Assembly: GCF_000226115.1 (NCBI RefSeq)
Contig: NC_016460.1
Span: 3,782,001 to 3,846,000, forward strand
DNA length: 64,000 nt
Origin: Thermothielavioides terrestris NRRL 8126
Lineage: Eukaryota > Ascomycota > Sordariomycetes > Sordariales > Chaetomiaceae
Direction of reading: 5' to 3'
The notes under the pieces are model-generated. The model did no database searches. It was given only the letters and a program-made list of their open reading frames with translations, and was not told the origin of the DNA. The translations under genes were made by a program, and so were the position numbers. This document shows positions 48,686 to 61,010 of this stretch, one piece after another; within the stretch, counting starts at the first letter, position 1; every line of letters starts with the position of its first letter.

Positions 48686-51440
48686 GTGATATAGCTAAAG
48701 GTCGTATTTGGAGAAGTAAATGGAAGCGGTAATAAACTGTCGATTAGCTTAATTAGTAGACGATATATCGAGCTAGGTCTATACAACGATGCTGTATATA
48801 GTAGCATAGTCTATAAGGACATTAACTAGAAGTCTAGCTAAGTATATTATAGTACAGAGCTTTTTAATAGCCTAGACTAGATAGGCGACCTCCTATTTCG
48901 AAGGTTTATACTATATCTCAGCCTTCGTTAGGCATTGGCTAAGGAACATAACTAGGAGCACCTAATTCGAAGGAATCGGTATACTAGGCTCCTATTTGTA
49001 GCTATCGTATAGATGAAACACTATTATACTGAATCTACGTTCTAGATAGCCGTCAATCTATATAAAGAGCTACTTATTAAAATTAAAGTGGTATAAAATA
49101 GTAGGATCTTCCTTATATATCGCCGCCTAGATCGCTTCGAAGGACAGCTTCTCTACTAGCGTAGGTTCAAAGGTCGTCTTTATATAGTAAGCGATCCTCT
49201 TAGAGGCGTTACCGGTCTCAATATAGCCTTCCTTATAGCTCTTTTTCAACAATATAATCTTACGAGCCTACAAAGGCTCTACCAGCTACACGTAGTATAG
49301 GATTAGGTGCTATAGAAAGCCTATAGCGCTAATATATTACTTGAGCGCCTTGAAGGTATACGGAAAGGCGAGCTACCTAAACGCTTTGACGCGCTATACG
49401 GCAGTTGTAAAGCCTAGGCTATCAACGTAGAAGCTAAACAGTTCAACGCTTAGATATCCTATATATAACTTAGTTAGTGAGAGAGCGATGTTCTTATCGG
49501 CAAAGAGGCTGAAAATCGTATTCAGATAGCGTATATAATCCTCAGCATCGTCCAAATAGATCACAATGTCGTCGATAAAAGCTTATATATATACTAAATA
49601 CAGTTTAAACAGTCGATCTATAACACGCTATATATATATAGGCAAATTGCGATAGCCCATTAGGCAAACCGTAGGCTACTTAAGGCTATATAGCGCTAAT
49701 CAAAGTGAATCAATTACAATATAGTAGATATACGCTAAATTAATAGAAAAACAAGATAGTATCGATCACTATAATAAAGCGCTTACTATATAACTTAGCA
49801 ATGATCTCCGACTACAAGGGCAGAGGATAGTTATTAGGCACTATTATACAATTCAAGCTTTGTAGATCGATAACGACGTAGCCCTTAAGCTCTCTATTGC
49901 GCCCTAGCCTCTAAACAACGAATACCAGGTACATAAAAGGCGTAGCTCAGGTCGCCTAAGTTATATAGCCTTGTTTATATAGGCTATCGAAGGTCTTGTC
50001 GAGGACCTCTCGGTCCTTCTTGCTCAGTAGGTAGGATCGGGCGTTGACCTTTTGATTTTACTAGCCTTCGACCAGTGGTATATATATCAGTTCGTTAAAG
50101 CTCTGTCGAACGAGGCTATTATCTTTCTAGAGACTAGGATATTGCTCAATAATCTCGATAAAACAGTTAGCGATATTAGGATCCTCGATATATATATATA
50201 CGCTATCCTTAGTAACGATTTCGTCTAGGTTCGGATCTATATAGAGGCCCAAGGTTAACTGCTTCTCTAGTACAAATGGCTTCTCTACTAGTTCGTTAGG
50301 GTTATTGGCCTATACTAGTTAGAAGACGTAATCGCTTATTGGCGTAGCAGAATCAGTGCCATTGAATTCGTTAGCAGAGACGGCCTTCGCAAGGTTAATA
50401 GCTAGGGGTATCGATAACTTGCTATAGCTATACCGAGCTACAGTTGCAATATAGTCATCGAAAGCGAATTCGCTATTGATTAGTATAACTATAGCAGACT
50501 ACGCTGCTAAAGAAGGGGGTTCGATATCTACGGCTATAGCTAGGGTAGCTATCGCAGTCATTGCTATACTAGCTACCAATGCTATTAAGGCAAAAGTCTA
50601 GGAACATACTAGGAAACCGCTATCCTTACATTTATAGATCTTGCCAACTAGATATCGCTTTAGAATCTTGATAATACTACGTAAGGTGTTCTTAACAGCG
50701 GCTACCTTTATAGTCTTAGCTATAACTACAGTATAATATATAGCTAGATGGTCGAAATAGAATATAAAGGACTAGCCTTTCGGGAATAGCTTATATTCGA
50801 CTAGGATTTCCGCCTCCTAGTTTAGCAAAAGTATAATCGTATAAGTAGTCTTAACCTTTCGAACGTATAGAGCTAAATACGCATTTATAGCGAATAGAAT
50901 ACTGAACTTAAGGGCCTAGAGGTCAACCTTCTTCGCATTGTAGTCGATCAAGGCGTAGTAGCTATCTAGAAAATCATTGCCAAGTAGAAGATTAGGTCCT
51001 AGGGAATCTACTACCTAGGCGAAGTAGATAAACTTGTACAAGGTAGGCTTACTATCTTCTATACCGGCTAGGAAAATAGTAAAGGTGGCCTAATATAAGA
51101 AGGCGAGCTTCTTATTACCTATACCTATCACCTTACCTTTGTGGCGTTCAACAGTGTAACTAAGGTAGTTCAACAAGTTTCGACCAATGATAGAACGGCT
51201 AGCTCCTAGATCGAGGTATACTTCTAGTTCTTTACTATCTTCCTTCGTATAGACGGCAATATAAAGGTAGGTATAGTTGCCTAGAGGGCTATCAATGCTA
51301 TCATTCGCCTCTAGGGCGGGGGCTTCCTTAACTTAATAAGCGACGTTGGCGGCCTTAGGCTCGTAGTCAGAGGCTAACTTGGCTATAGATTCTATTGCCT
51401 TAGCAATAGACTCCTCTCTAAGGTCTCTAAGGTCTACTAA
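48686..51440 (-). pseudogene. Element D: RNase H, RT and protease (RIP-mutated)
   Basis: Starts with the right GTGAT duplication and continues element D on the - strand. The retropepsin site DLGASRSIIGRNLL is at about 51.2 kb and NLLLGNDFLDSYYALIDYN at about 50.98 kb. A long linker follows, then RT with GYVVIDLQSLNCII (about 49.88 kb), the active site FIDDIVIYLDDAEDYIRY near 49.57 kb and the RT thumb/RNase H part to 48.7 kb. The order protease-RT leads into the integrase fragments at 29783-29954 and 20048-22022, so D once measured well over 6 kb. RIP damage is moderate and many CpA remain in 49.9-51.4 kb. Confidence 0.85.
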
Positions 51441-51941
51441 TGAAGTGGTGCAAAACCTCCACACCAACCTACCCCACCACACCCAGAACCAGGTGTGCAA
51501 GATAGCTTCTAAAGGAATGTAGTGTCCCTTTGGACAGATGAAGATAGTACGTATCGAGTGGTAGGAAGGCTGTCTTCCAAGAGGAAGACATATAGCTTAG
51601 GTACGTCTAGTGGGATATAGCGGAAATATAAGAAAGGACAATAAGAATGCGGTCAGAGCTCAATAGCTCGAATGCCTATCGTCTAGATAGAGGTAGAACA
51701 ATAGAAGGAGAGGCTCAATAGCCTTCCTAGAAGAAGAGGGGCCACCAACGTAGTATCAACGAACGTATATTGACAACTGTTTAATATTCTACTTTATAAT
51801 AAAGAAGATAGGCTTAGCCTACTTAAATATATATAACTAGAGGGTTAGACCTCCCCTAGCAACGAATATAATGCTCTAAGACAAATAGAAAAATAGAAAA
51901 ACTAGGTCCCCTATATCTAGGTAGTCTATTACCCTAATTCA
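51441..51941. repeat. Solo LTR of family S inside element D
   Basis: 501 bp, TGAAGTGGTGCAAAACC ... ACCCTAATTCA. Its ends are among the least mutated of the three copies while the middle is RIP-mutated. The flanks (ACTAA left, CACTT right) do not form a recognisable target-site duplication. Confidence 0.85.
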
Positions 51942-53200
51942 CACTTCCCTTTCGAGCTTGCTATATACTCCTATAGGTAAGCTCGTACTTTAAAAGCTCT
52001 CTAATATACGCCTCTCACCGTCGCTGCTCCTTGAGCTACTCTCTATATACGACTCTCTCGGCTCGCGAAGGTCTAGCTAGCTATAGTAGTTGATTACACT
52101 AGCTCTCGTACTCCTCTACCTCCTTAATATATATATCCTAGCCTTGCCACTATACCGGATACTTATACTTATAGGCAAAGGCACAGTCGTACGGGTCGTA
52201 CAGTGGTAGACGAAGTAGACGTCTAGGCTTTGTAGGTTCTTTGCGAAGGCGTTTACTACGGTGCTGCACTAAGGGTGACGTTTAGCTAGATGACGTAGAT
52301 GATCTTTACGCCTAAAGATGCTTCTGCACTAGAGTATAAGGTATCTCGAGGTAGTCTAGCCTCCTTATAAGTGTATAGACGAGCGTCTCCTCTTCTTAGA
52401 GGTAGGGATCAAGTGTCATCTTCTTAAGGGCTACTCGTACTAGTGCCCCAAGGTTCTTGACTAGGTTATTGCTAAAAAGGCGTTTACGGTCTATCTTATC
52501 TATAGAGGTATCGATAAGCCTTTGTATTATGGTTGCTCGTAGTATAGTAATCTCTATAATCTTAGCTCTAATATTCCACTAGGTCGATATATTGTTAAGA
52601 TCCTTCGTAAATACCGCTAATGGACCTAAAGCAATTGGCTAGTCCTTTGGTCGGAGGGGTAGAACGGCGCTAAGTACTAGAAATGTGCCTTATAGCTATC
52701 GTCCAAGGTCGCCTATAGGGTCTTACAAAGGTAGTACACCGTTAAACTGTCTATCTAGTAGGAGTCTCGCGACCTTGCGATAATATACTTAGTACGCTAC
52801 GTCCTTCTTTGACTAGGGCGCGAGGATGATTTAGACGGTGGCGATTACTCCTTCTTTGCTCTAGCTAGGGAGCTAGGCTTCCTTGAACGCTATTGAGTAC
52901 GTAGCTAGGATCTTAAGTTCCATGTTATTAAAGTAGTCGCGGAGACATATAGGCAGGTCATCGAATTCAGAGGCATTGGGTATGAACATATCGTTGGCTT
53001 AGAGGACTTTGATCACCTCGTCTTCGTTGTACTCTGAGAGCGTAGGCTATATAGGTTTTTAGGTCGGAGACAATAGGTCCGGAGGGAGCTTGTATATCTT
53101 CAAAGTACGTCTAACCTTACGTTTAAATCCCCGCCTTAGCCTCCGGTTAGAAAAGGGGCTTCCAACGGGGGTCCCCCTCTTCCCTCTTGAATAAGACAAC
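51942..53200 (-). pseudogene. Element D: region upstream of protease, probable gag
   Basis: On the - strand a frame runs from about 53.05 kb (ANDMFIPNASEFDDLPICLRDY) through the FTKDLNNISTQ region (about 52.6 kb) and LGALVRVALKKMTLDP (about 52.4 kb) to the S LTR, resuming at the protease. Its position directly before the protease suggests gag, but I see no zinc finger. RIP damage is lighter than in neighbours. No 5' LTR of D follows; the frame runs close to element E. Confidence 0.55.
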
Positions 53201-56200
53201 AATTCAATCTCCGTCCGTCTAGATAGAGAAGATAAAGAATAAGAACGTATAACGTAAAAAAGAGTGCTAAGGAGCAGTATATAGGACTTCTATAAAACGA
53301 GATAAAAAACTGCTTTACCTATATTATTGTCGAGGAAACCGAGAGTAGTCTCGCCTTCCTCTATCTCTGCCTAGTTAAGGATTTTTTTAGGACTCTTCGT
53401 CAATCTCTAGAATTATTTTTAAACGGCTAGTTACGTTAGAGATAGTAGGCAGCTCCGCTAGACAATCTTCTTAGAGACAATGTACGCCTAGACTATCTTT
53501 CCTTCTATAAGTAGATTAGCAGTAATTAGATTACTATCGTGGTAATCGAAAGTTAAAGCAATATCCTTGATGAACGGTATACCAAGGATTACTTTATATC
53601 TACCAACGATGTCCTTAGTTATAAAGAAGTAAAGGTTAATGCCGACTCTATCTAGGTAAAGAGTGACCTAGGTCTCCCTAAGGAATAGTGCTAAGCTATA
53701 AAGACCCTTCGAAACAACCTTAGTAGGCTAGTATAGTAGTATATATTTCTCGACGACGTTTATCGAAATATAGTTGTACTCCGAACTAAAGTCGATTAGA
53801 GCAAGATACTTATTATAATGACTTTTTTTAAACTAGATATATAGAGTAGATAGCGACTATACTCTTATTATTACGCTAAGCTCTATATACTCTAAGACCG
53901 AAAGCGTCGAGACAGATTTCTAGAGTAGGGTATAGATACGATCGTCAACGTCTCTAGGCGGACCTTTACAAATCTAGTGCTCCTAGAGGCTTCCTATATA
54001 GATGCCCTATACGCTATCCTTAGTAACTTCGAAGATTACTAGAACCGTCTTAGTCTAGCTAGAGCAAAGGCTACTAAGTATATTTATATTAGTATATAGA
54101 GCCTATATATAGACCCCTATATCTTTTGGTATAGTAGCTAGCCTATTAGGCTTAGGAATACTAGACCCCTTATAGTCGATAACCTCGATATTAGTAGAAA
54201 TACTCTATAGATATACAATTAAAGCGTCCTTGTACTTAGGTAAGATATAGACTAAGTCGTTAAAGGTTAGACTAGTCTTCGCTTTCATCGTAGTATAAAT
54301 CGTATCCTTTATATACGAAGGCAATGTAGCAACCTTTAGCGTAGACGGCTTAGACTATAGCTCCTCTTTCTTTATACGATTTGCTATAGCTAGGTTCTTA
54401 AGGATAGTTATATAAGGAGGCTCCACTAAAGGCGTAGGAGTACCGCCTATCTAGATATCGTCTTCCCTTTCGTCCTTAGCAAACTAACGTTTAGTAGACG
54501 ATATACCCTAAAGCATAGTCTTCGCTTTCTCGTCCGCTTCCTCCTTAGCTTCCCCCTTAACTTCCCCCTTAGCTTCCCTCTCGGTCTAGCTAGAGAGAGG
54601 AAGAGGTAGTCGATAGAATTTATTAGCCTTTAGCGTAGGTCGTAGAACAACCTTCTAAGTTAAGATACGACCTCCCTCTAACGGGACTATATAAAACGAC
54701 AACTGATTAGACGCTATATAATGGAAGGCGGAGGTGAGCTTAGGCTCCCCTTCGTATATAAGACGATTAATCGTCGTCTAGACGGTCGTAGGCTCCTAAT
54801 ACAGCTTAGGCTACTAGAGGTAGTGCTTATTTAGCACTAGGGATATATCTAGCTTAAACGGACGACTATTTAGACGCTTATACTTACAATAGTACACTTG
54901 GTATATAGGGTAGCTATTATATTGTAGACAATAGGCTATATATATAAGAACGAACTAGCTAATCTTATTGACCTCTTATACACTATTAATATCCGCCTTT
55001 ATAAGGGTGATCGTCTTAGCTAGCGTATAGCCCTTCTTACTCCTATTACCAAAGTAGTAATCTATACCTTTACAATATATCAGACCTATAGCTATAGCTT
55101 TTATAGCCTCTATATACTTAAGAACTATATAGTCAGAGTTACTATAGTAGTAGCAATAGCTAGAACTTATAGGTCTACTATAGCTAAAGGGACGACTGTC
55201 AATATATAGACTAATAATAAAGCTAACACGTCTCTCCTATAAGCGACTCCGCTACTGCTAGAAATACGTTCGAAGAACCTTGATCTCGTCAAGAGTAGGA
55301 TCGATTCTATATAAATGGAGGGCCTTGATCTTCTATTTGAACTACTCGACGATCTTCTACTTCTAGATATATAGATACTAGAGCTAATCAGCTAGATCGT
55401 CGATATTATTGGGCGTAGATATAAGAGCTTTCTTTAGCTTCTCTTCTTTTTACTCTTACGGCTTAGGAGTCGTCTTAATAGCAAGTATAGCTAGAGGCGA
55501 ATAGTACTTCTATAGATCGATCTTACGTTCGTAGGTCTTAAGGAAGAGGTCTTCCGCGTTAAGACCCTTTTAAAGAGTATCCTAAACGAACTCGAGGAAG
55601 TCTACCTACTTTATAGTATAGATAGAGTCCTTGTCGTCCTTCTTTAAAGTACACTAACGGTCCTTAAGAGCTATCTAGATCCACTAATCAAATATATACT
55701 ATACCGTTAGAACGATTATATACTATAGCTCCTCGTAAACTTTGGTAGAGGCGACAGTATATATATAGTCAATTAACTCGAAATAGTTGTAAATAACCTT
55801 ACTAATTAGCTAGTATCTCCCTTCGATTAGATTATAAAGGTAACCTCTATTATTATACTATTTAGGATCGTTGCTCTTCTAGCACTTTAGGAACTTAGCC
55901 TTGAAAGTAGCCTAGGTGTCTTGGTCCTTTTTCTCCTAGTAACGGATAACAAGTTGGATCATAGTATTATACTAAAGCTCGAACAGGTATATATAAGTCT
56001 TGTCATTAGTAACTTAATAAGCCTCGTATATCTCCTTGAAGGTCTCGATCTATTGTGTGGCATTTTGACTAGAGAAGTGGCCTTAAAGGTCGGCCTTCGC
56101 TAGGGTTGGAAAGGTTACGCTAAACGTAGTAGTAAAAACGTACTTAGCCATCTTCTTTAGAACTTCGGCTTTGGATTGACTAGAAGGTATTACTATAGGT

Positions 56201-56400
56201 ACCTCTATATAGATAGGCGGAGTAGAGGTATCTAGCGAAGACGGAAGGAGTATCTATACCGCTTTAGCTAGGTCTTCTTCGCTTAGTATACCTTGGAAAG
56301 GCTATAAGACAGATATATCTTTAGACTCTCCCTTAGAGGTTGGCGTTAGGATTAACGATGTTATAGAGGTCGATAGAATTCCTAGAGCTTCTATAGACAG
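53200..56400 (-). pseudogene. Element E: gag and retropepsin remnant
   Basis: On the - strand a frame opens before 56.4 kb and passes a possible start MAKYVFTTTFSVTFPTLAKA (ATG at 56151). It then reads a helical gag-like domain (WIETFKEIYEAY-like, about 56.05 kb; NRGYLYNLIEGRYQLV, about 55.8 kb), a Tyr-rich former Cys/His segment (YCKGIDYYFGNRSKKG, about 55.05 kb) and a protease site (ALIDFSSEYNYISINVVEKY, about 53.77 kb). No RT follows: about 0.5 kb further on the sequence becomes element D. It is therefore a truncated or recombined Ty3/gypsy remnant. Stops are TAA or TAG. Confidence 0.6.
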
Positions 56401-57277
56401 TATATATATATATCGTTAGAGTCTAGTTATTAGGCGCTTAGCTATCGTCTTTAAGAAAGGTAGTAACTATATCGATAGACTATAAAAAGACTAATATATA
56501 CACTTCTATAAGAATATCGACTCCTTCGACGTCTATCCAAAGGAAGAAAACCTCTTAAATAGCTAAGTTCCTTCGAAATATATAGTCTAAAGGGCCTAAA
56601 GGATAACTATAGGTTCTTTGCAAATCACCTAGACACCCCTAGCAACTAATATATTAAACCCAACTAGCGTAATAGCGGTAAGAGTATAGCTCTTAAGAAG
56701 AAAAGTAAACGTCTATACCAAGACCTTGTATCCGATATAAAATAATGCTAGATATACTATTAAAAGGAGCTAAGTGTTGTAAAGGTATAGTCCTGAGCTC
56801 GGAAGCTTGTAAATAGCTACTACGCTTAACTACTTTCGTAACTAGTTTGGCTAAACTAAAGAAGAAAATGACGATCGATGAAAATTCTGCCTTTGTCTCT
56901 ACTTAAGAGGATAGAACTATCGTCTTTCGATTAGGTTAGCGTTTTACGACTACTACGTCGATAATAACAAAGCCTTAATAGGTCTTCGAAATGTTGAAGA
57001 TAATAGGATATCTTTTCAATGCTCTACACCGTCTAGGCAAAGGAAGGTCTCCTAGGACAAGGTCTCAATAGACCCCCAGAACGTATATACCTCAATAGGC
57101 CTCTACGCCTCCTAGAGATGCCGGTATCGGTGTACTAGAGCCTTAATAGGTCGACTATATCGTCGTCGTATAGCTATCAATATAGCATCGTATAGTTCTA
57201 CGATCTTAGAAAACTTCGTAGTCTATACTATCCTATTTGGATATAGAGCTAAGCTCCTCCCCGATTAAGCCCCTATT
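56401..57277. other. AT-rich stretch upstream of element E
   Basis: About 0.9 kb in which I see no conserved coding frame. It may be the leader and remains of the 5' LTR of element E, but no TG...CA boundaries or repeated copy could be identified. Confidence 0.4.
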
Positions 57278-57778
57278 TAAAGTAGTGTAAAACCTCTATA
57301 CCAACCTACCCTACTACACCTAGAACTAGGCGTACAAGATAGCTTCCAAAGGAATATAGTGTCCCTCTGGACAGATGAAGATAGTATATATCGAGTAGTA
57401 GGAAGGCTATCTTCCGAGAGGAAGACACGTAGCTTAGATGCGTCTAGTGGGATATAGCGGAAATATAAGAAAGGACAATAAGAATACGGTCAGAGCTCAA
57501 TAGCTCAAATGCCTATCGTCTAGATAGAGGTAGAACAATAGAAAGAGAGGCTCAACAGCCTTCCTAGAAGAAGAGGGGCCACCAACGTGGTATCAACGAA
57601 CGTATATTGACAACTGCTTGATGTCCTACTTTATAATAAAGAAGATGGGCTCAGCCTACTTAAATATATGTGACCAGAGGGTCAGACCTCCCCTAGCAAC
57701 GAATACAACGCTCTGAGACAAATAGAAAAACAGAAAAACTGGGTCCCCTATGTCCAGGTAGTCCATCACCCCAATTCA
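57278..57778. repeat. Solo LTR of family S, third copy
   Basis: 501 bp, TAAAGTAGTGTAAAACC (mutated start) ... CACCCCAATTCA. The last ~120 bases are nearly RIP-free while the first 100 are mutated. Flanks CTATT and CTAAG are not an exact duplication. Confidence 0.85.
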
Positions 57779-60219
57779 CTAAGCAACGGAAAATACCGTT
57801 TTTTATATCCTCGTAAGACTTTAAATGCCGAAATAGGGCATTGCAAGAGCTTAGAATAGTATTATAGAAGCTATAAGTATAGCGCTTAGGCGTAGCTTGA
57901 TTCGCTATATAGTTCTTCTAGGCGTACTACGATCCTATACCCTTATAGGTTTTAACGTACTATCGCACTTCCTATTTAGCTTAGAAAGTCTTATAGCATT
58001 TACAATATATAAGCTTTAAATCAATGACTATATATACGATTTCTAATTCTAAGGATAATATCGTAGTAGATATATTAGAGTATTCCAACGTAGTATCTAA
58101 GGTATCGGTATTATTCCTAGACTTGAGATCGATAGCAAAATATATATAGTCGTAGTACTAATCGCGCTTACAGTCGTTACAACAGTCCCTCTAGTCGTTA
58201 TACTAGTTCTTCTAATTATTGCGTTGGTCGTTATAGCGGCGGTCGTCCTTTTCGCAGTTATAGCGATCGTACTCTTGAGGCCAATGGTCGTCCTAATCTC
58301 GGTCATAGTCGGCCGGTCGATAATAGTCTCTACTATAGCGGTACTAATCCTTATAATTACTTCGAGACTTATTAGCCTAATATCGAAGCGTCTATTTAAC
58401 CTTTTCTTCCTCTTTGCTCTTATCCTTGCTACTTAGCTTTTTCTATACATTAGGGAATTTCGCTATAGCTACGGATTTAAATATAGCCTACAATTGCTCC
58501 CACTCGTATAAGCATTGATCAAAAGAAGTAAAAAACTAAGGGTATTAGATATATCGCTAGATATTTAGATCTATATACTCCTAGATCTAATATATAGTGC
58601 TTTACCAATTAGAGCTATCTACATTATCGTTCATTATACGTACCTAGCGCAATTTATATTCGATGAACTCTATAAAGGCTTCTTTGTCAATTATAATGTC
58701 CTTAAGATATAGGAATATAGTATTGAATTTCTTAGTAGTTACCATTAAATTAAGCTTAAAACGCTTCCTTAGAGCCTCTAGCATCGCCTTAAGGCCTTAC
58801 TCCTTAAAAAAGCGACAATAACTCTTAGAGATACCCTTGGACTACTAGGACTAGGCCCTACCTTCGAGGAGTATAGAAAACATTTTAACGATCTATCGTT
58901 TAATAGATCTATCGTCATTATCCTCGATAAAGGTCTCGATATAGGCTTAAAAACGATAAGCATCGATATAAGTAATTGCCTTGCCTTTACAGATTACTCC
59001 TAGACTATTGGGATCTAGGTAGAAAGGGTCGAATATACCGATATCCTCGCATTTAACCTTGAATTCGGTTCGGCCTACTATATAGCTAGAGTTATAAGTG
59101 CTATCGCGATACTGGTGGCTATTGGGCGTTGGGCTATTACTCCGAGGGTTTGGCTAATAACGTAGTAGCTCTATACAACGTAGGCTATTGTAAGCGAGGT
59201 TATATCGTAAGCCGATAGCTACACCTTCTTCGAGGATCGGGTATATAGTCTAAATAGTAGCTAGCTATATAGGTTAGTAAGGCTATACTAGCTAGTGAGG
59301 CTAGTTGACTAGATACGTAGGTGCCTACTAACGTAGATTCGAGCTAATATACAATATAACTAGTATAGTTGTAGCTAGCTACGCTAGAGATGATTATAGG
59401 AGATAGTCGATTAGTAAGGCCTAAGCTTATAGCTAAGCTTGCCGGTAATAGTCCTTCGTCATTATACGCTACCTCGGTATACGCTATAGGCTATTCAACG
59501 TCAAATTATTAAGACCTAGAATAGCGGGCTAAGGTTAACTTAGTGCTATTCTAGCGTATAGGCGATCTATAGCTTTCTAATAAGCCTATCGAAATGCCTA
59601 AGAGTAGGTTCTCGCAGAGCAAGCTATAGATTATCTTTCTAGATATGTAATATAGGCATCTATCTTATATATAGTTTAGTTTAGCTCTTTTATATTCGTC
59701 TAAATCACTTCGGCTATTTAAGCCGTCAATATATCTATTAGCTAAATCTAAGTATATTCTATATAGTTAAGACGCTAGTCTATATACTCTATTGTCTACT
59801 TATTTCGGCTAAGTTTTATAGGCTTTAAGGTCGAGGCTTCGTTATTAGGATAGCCGTCCTCGTTGTTATCGAAATTATTAGATTATAAATCATACCTAGT
59901 AATAAAGGATACTTTAGCTTCCTATAGATCGTAATTAAAGGTAGTAGAGTCTTAGGTATTGCGAAGGCTACGATTTAAAATGGCTAGAAGGATAGGATAT
60001 TCGGCCTAGGTACGCTAGGTATTATAGGCTTCAGCTACCTAGTATTCTCTACCTAGATCACACTCCTTAACTTGCTCTATTAGTAGGATAGTTAAAGCTA
60101 TAGAGGATCAAGCAGTTGTAAGCAAGTTCGGCTCTAGGAACTCGCCTAGTATACCTAAATCCTTAGGGTTCTACGGCCTAGAGGGCTTCTGATACAAGGC
60201 AGGAGGAATAGGGGGGTTA
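57779..60219 (-). pseudogene. Element F: gag remnant with C2H2-like finger
   Basis: On the - strand the frame starts near 60.2 kb with NPPIPPALYQKPSRP (initial ATG probably now ATA), followed by a helical gag region (TIEYIDQRLNYIEY-like, about 59.8 kb). A capsid-like domain follows (about 59.0-58.65 kb, KAITYIDAYRF, VTTKKFNTIFLYLKDIIID), then an Arg/Asp/Tyr-rich stretch (about 58.35-58.15 kb) and a finger DLKLIYCKCYKTF (about 58.02 kb). In the finger, restoring RIP-type Tyr to Cys/His gives C-x2-C-x12-H-x3-H spacing. No protease or RT follows before the S LTR at 57778. Homologous in layout to G. Confidence 0.6.
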
Positions 60220-60439
60220 TGTGACCTATATGTCTATATACGTAGATTAGATAAGGGTGCCTCGCGCCCTACGTTGTAGACTTTGCAACGCTAGGCCCGA
60301 TCGGGCAGGCGGGGTGCGTATATGTGTTCTGCCCTGTAGGCACGTATTTCTTAGCGTACCGCTGCCTAGATCTTCGATCTACTACTATCATCAATCTACA
60401 TCTTGTTATTCTACGTATCTACAGCACTTCTCTGTATCA
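60220..60439 (+). repeat. 5' LTR of element G
   Basis: A 220-bp GC-richer, nearly RIP-free segment, TGTGACCTATATG ... CTCTGTATCA. Two bases later TGGTAGCTACG (60442 onward) fits a tRNA-primed primer-binding site. The 3' LTR lies beyond the window, so the boundaries rest on terminal bases and the primer site. The 95-codon open frame within it is chance. Confidence 0.65.
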
Positions 60440-61010
60440 AGTGGTAGCTACGACTATAAGATCATTGACCTAATTATTTTCTTCCTTTTCGTCATTAATC
60501 GACTAGCCTACGTAGTAGCTTTGTCGACAGTAGTAGCTGGTTGAACCCCCACTTTCTTCGTGTAGCGACTTAACGAGGTCGATAGTGTTGAAGGTACTTA
60601 ATCTACTTCGAACGACGGTTTAGTCGAAGAGCTTTAATCGTATAGCGGTTCTACCGATAGCGATTACGATCTTTAGCTATTGATCGATCAGTCTATATAG
60701 CGGCGATTGCTAATAGCGTCGTCGACAGCAGTAGCCAATCAACTATCTAGTTCTTTTCTTATAGTGGCGATAGCCAATAGCGATTGGAACGCCTTCTTCT
60801 TCTTTAGCTTTTCGACGAACCTTTTAGTAGGCCCTCGTTGACTATCCTTAATCGACTTTAATTAGCTAATTAAACTAGTTAATAATACGCCTATTCGACC
60901 TAGCTTCTATAGTTTAAACTAAGGCGATAGTCAAGATAGCCAATTACGGCTATAATATTTGTTCTTGTACCTCCTTGCTAGCTAAGCAACTCTCTAAGTA
61001 CGACGCTGCT
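60440..61010. other. Leader of element G
   Basis: Primer-binding site at about 60442-60455 followed by 5' untranslated leader of the + strand element. No conserved frame. Confidence 0.5.

Noticed and set aside
51431..51946. A target-site duplication for the second S LTR
   Set aside because: Flanking 4- and 5-mers (ACTAA and CACTT) do not match even when RIP changes are allowed.
20048..53200. CRISPR arrays, bacterial operons, prophage or toxin-antitoxin systems
   Set aside because: All repeats are LTRs or retroelement copies, spliced introns and RIP mark the DNA as fungal, and no regularly spaced direct repeats are seen.
58545..58615. A tRNA-like string (GCTCTAATTGGTAAAGCAC on the - strand)
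   Set aside because: Stems do not pair as a whole tRNA and the bases are part of the element F gag frame, so the resemblance is chance.
60257..60544. A 95-codon open frame with Cys-rich start
   Set aside because: Lies mostly inside the element G LTR and leader, with no homologue-like features; the LTR is simply GC-richer and so has fewer stops.
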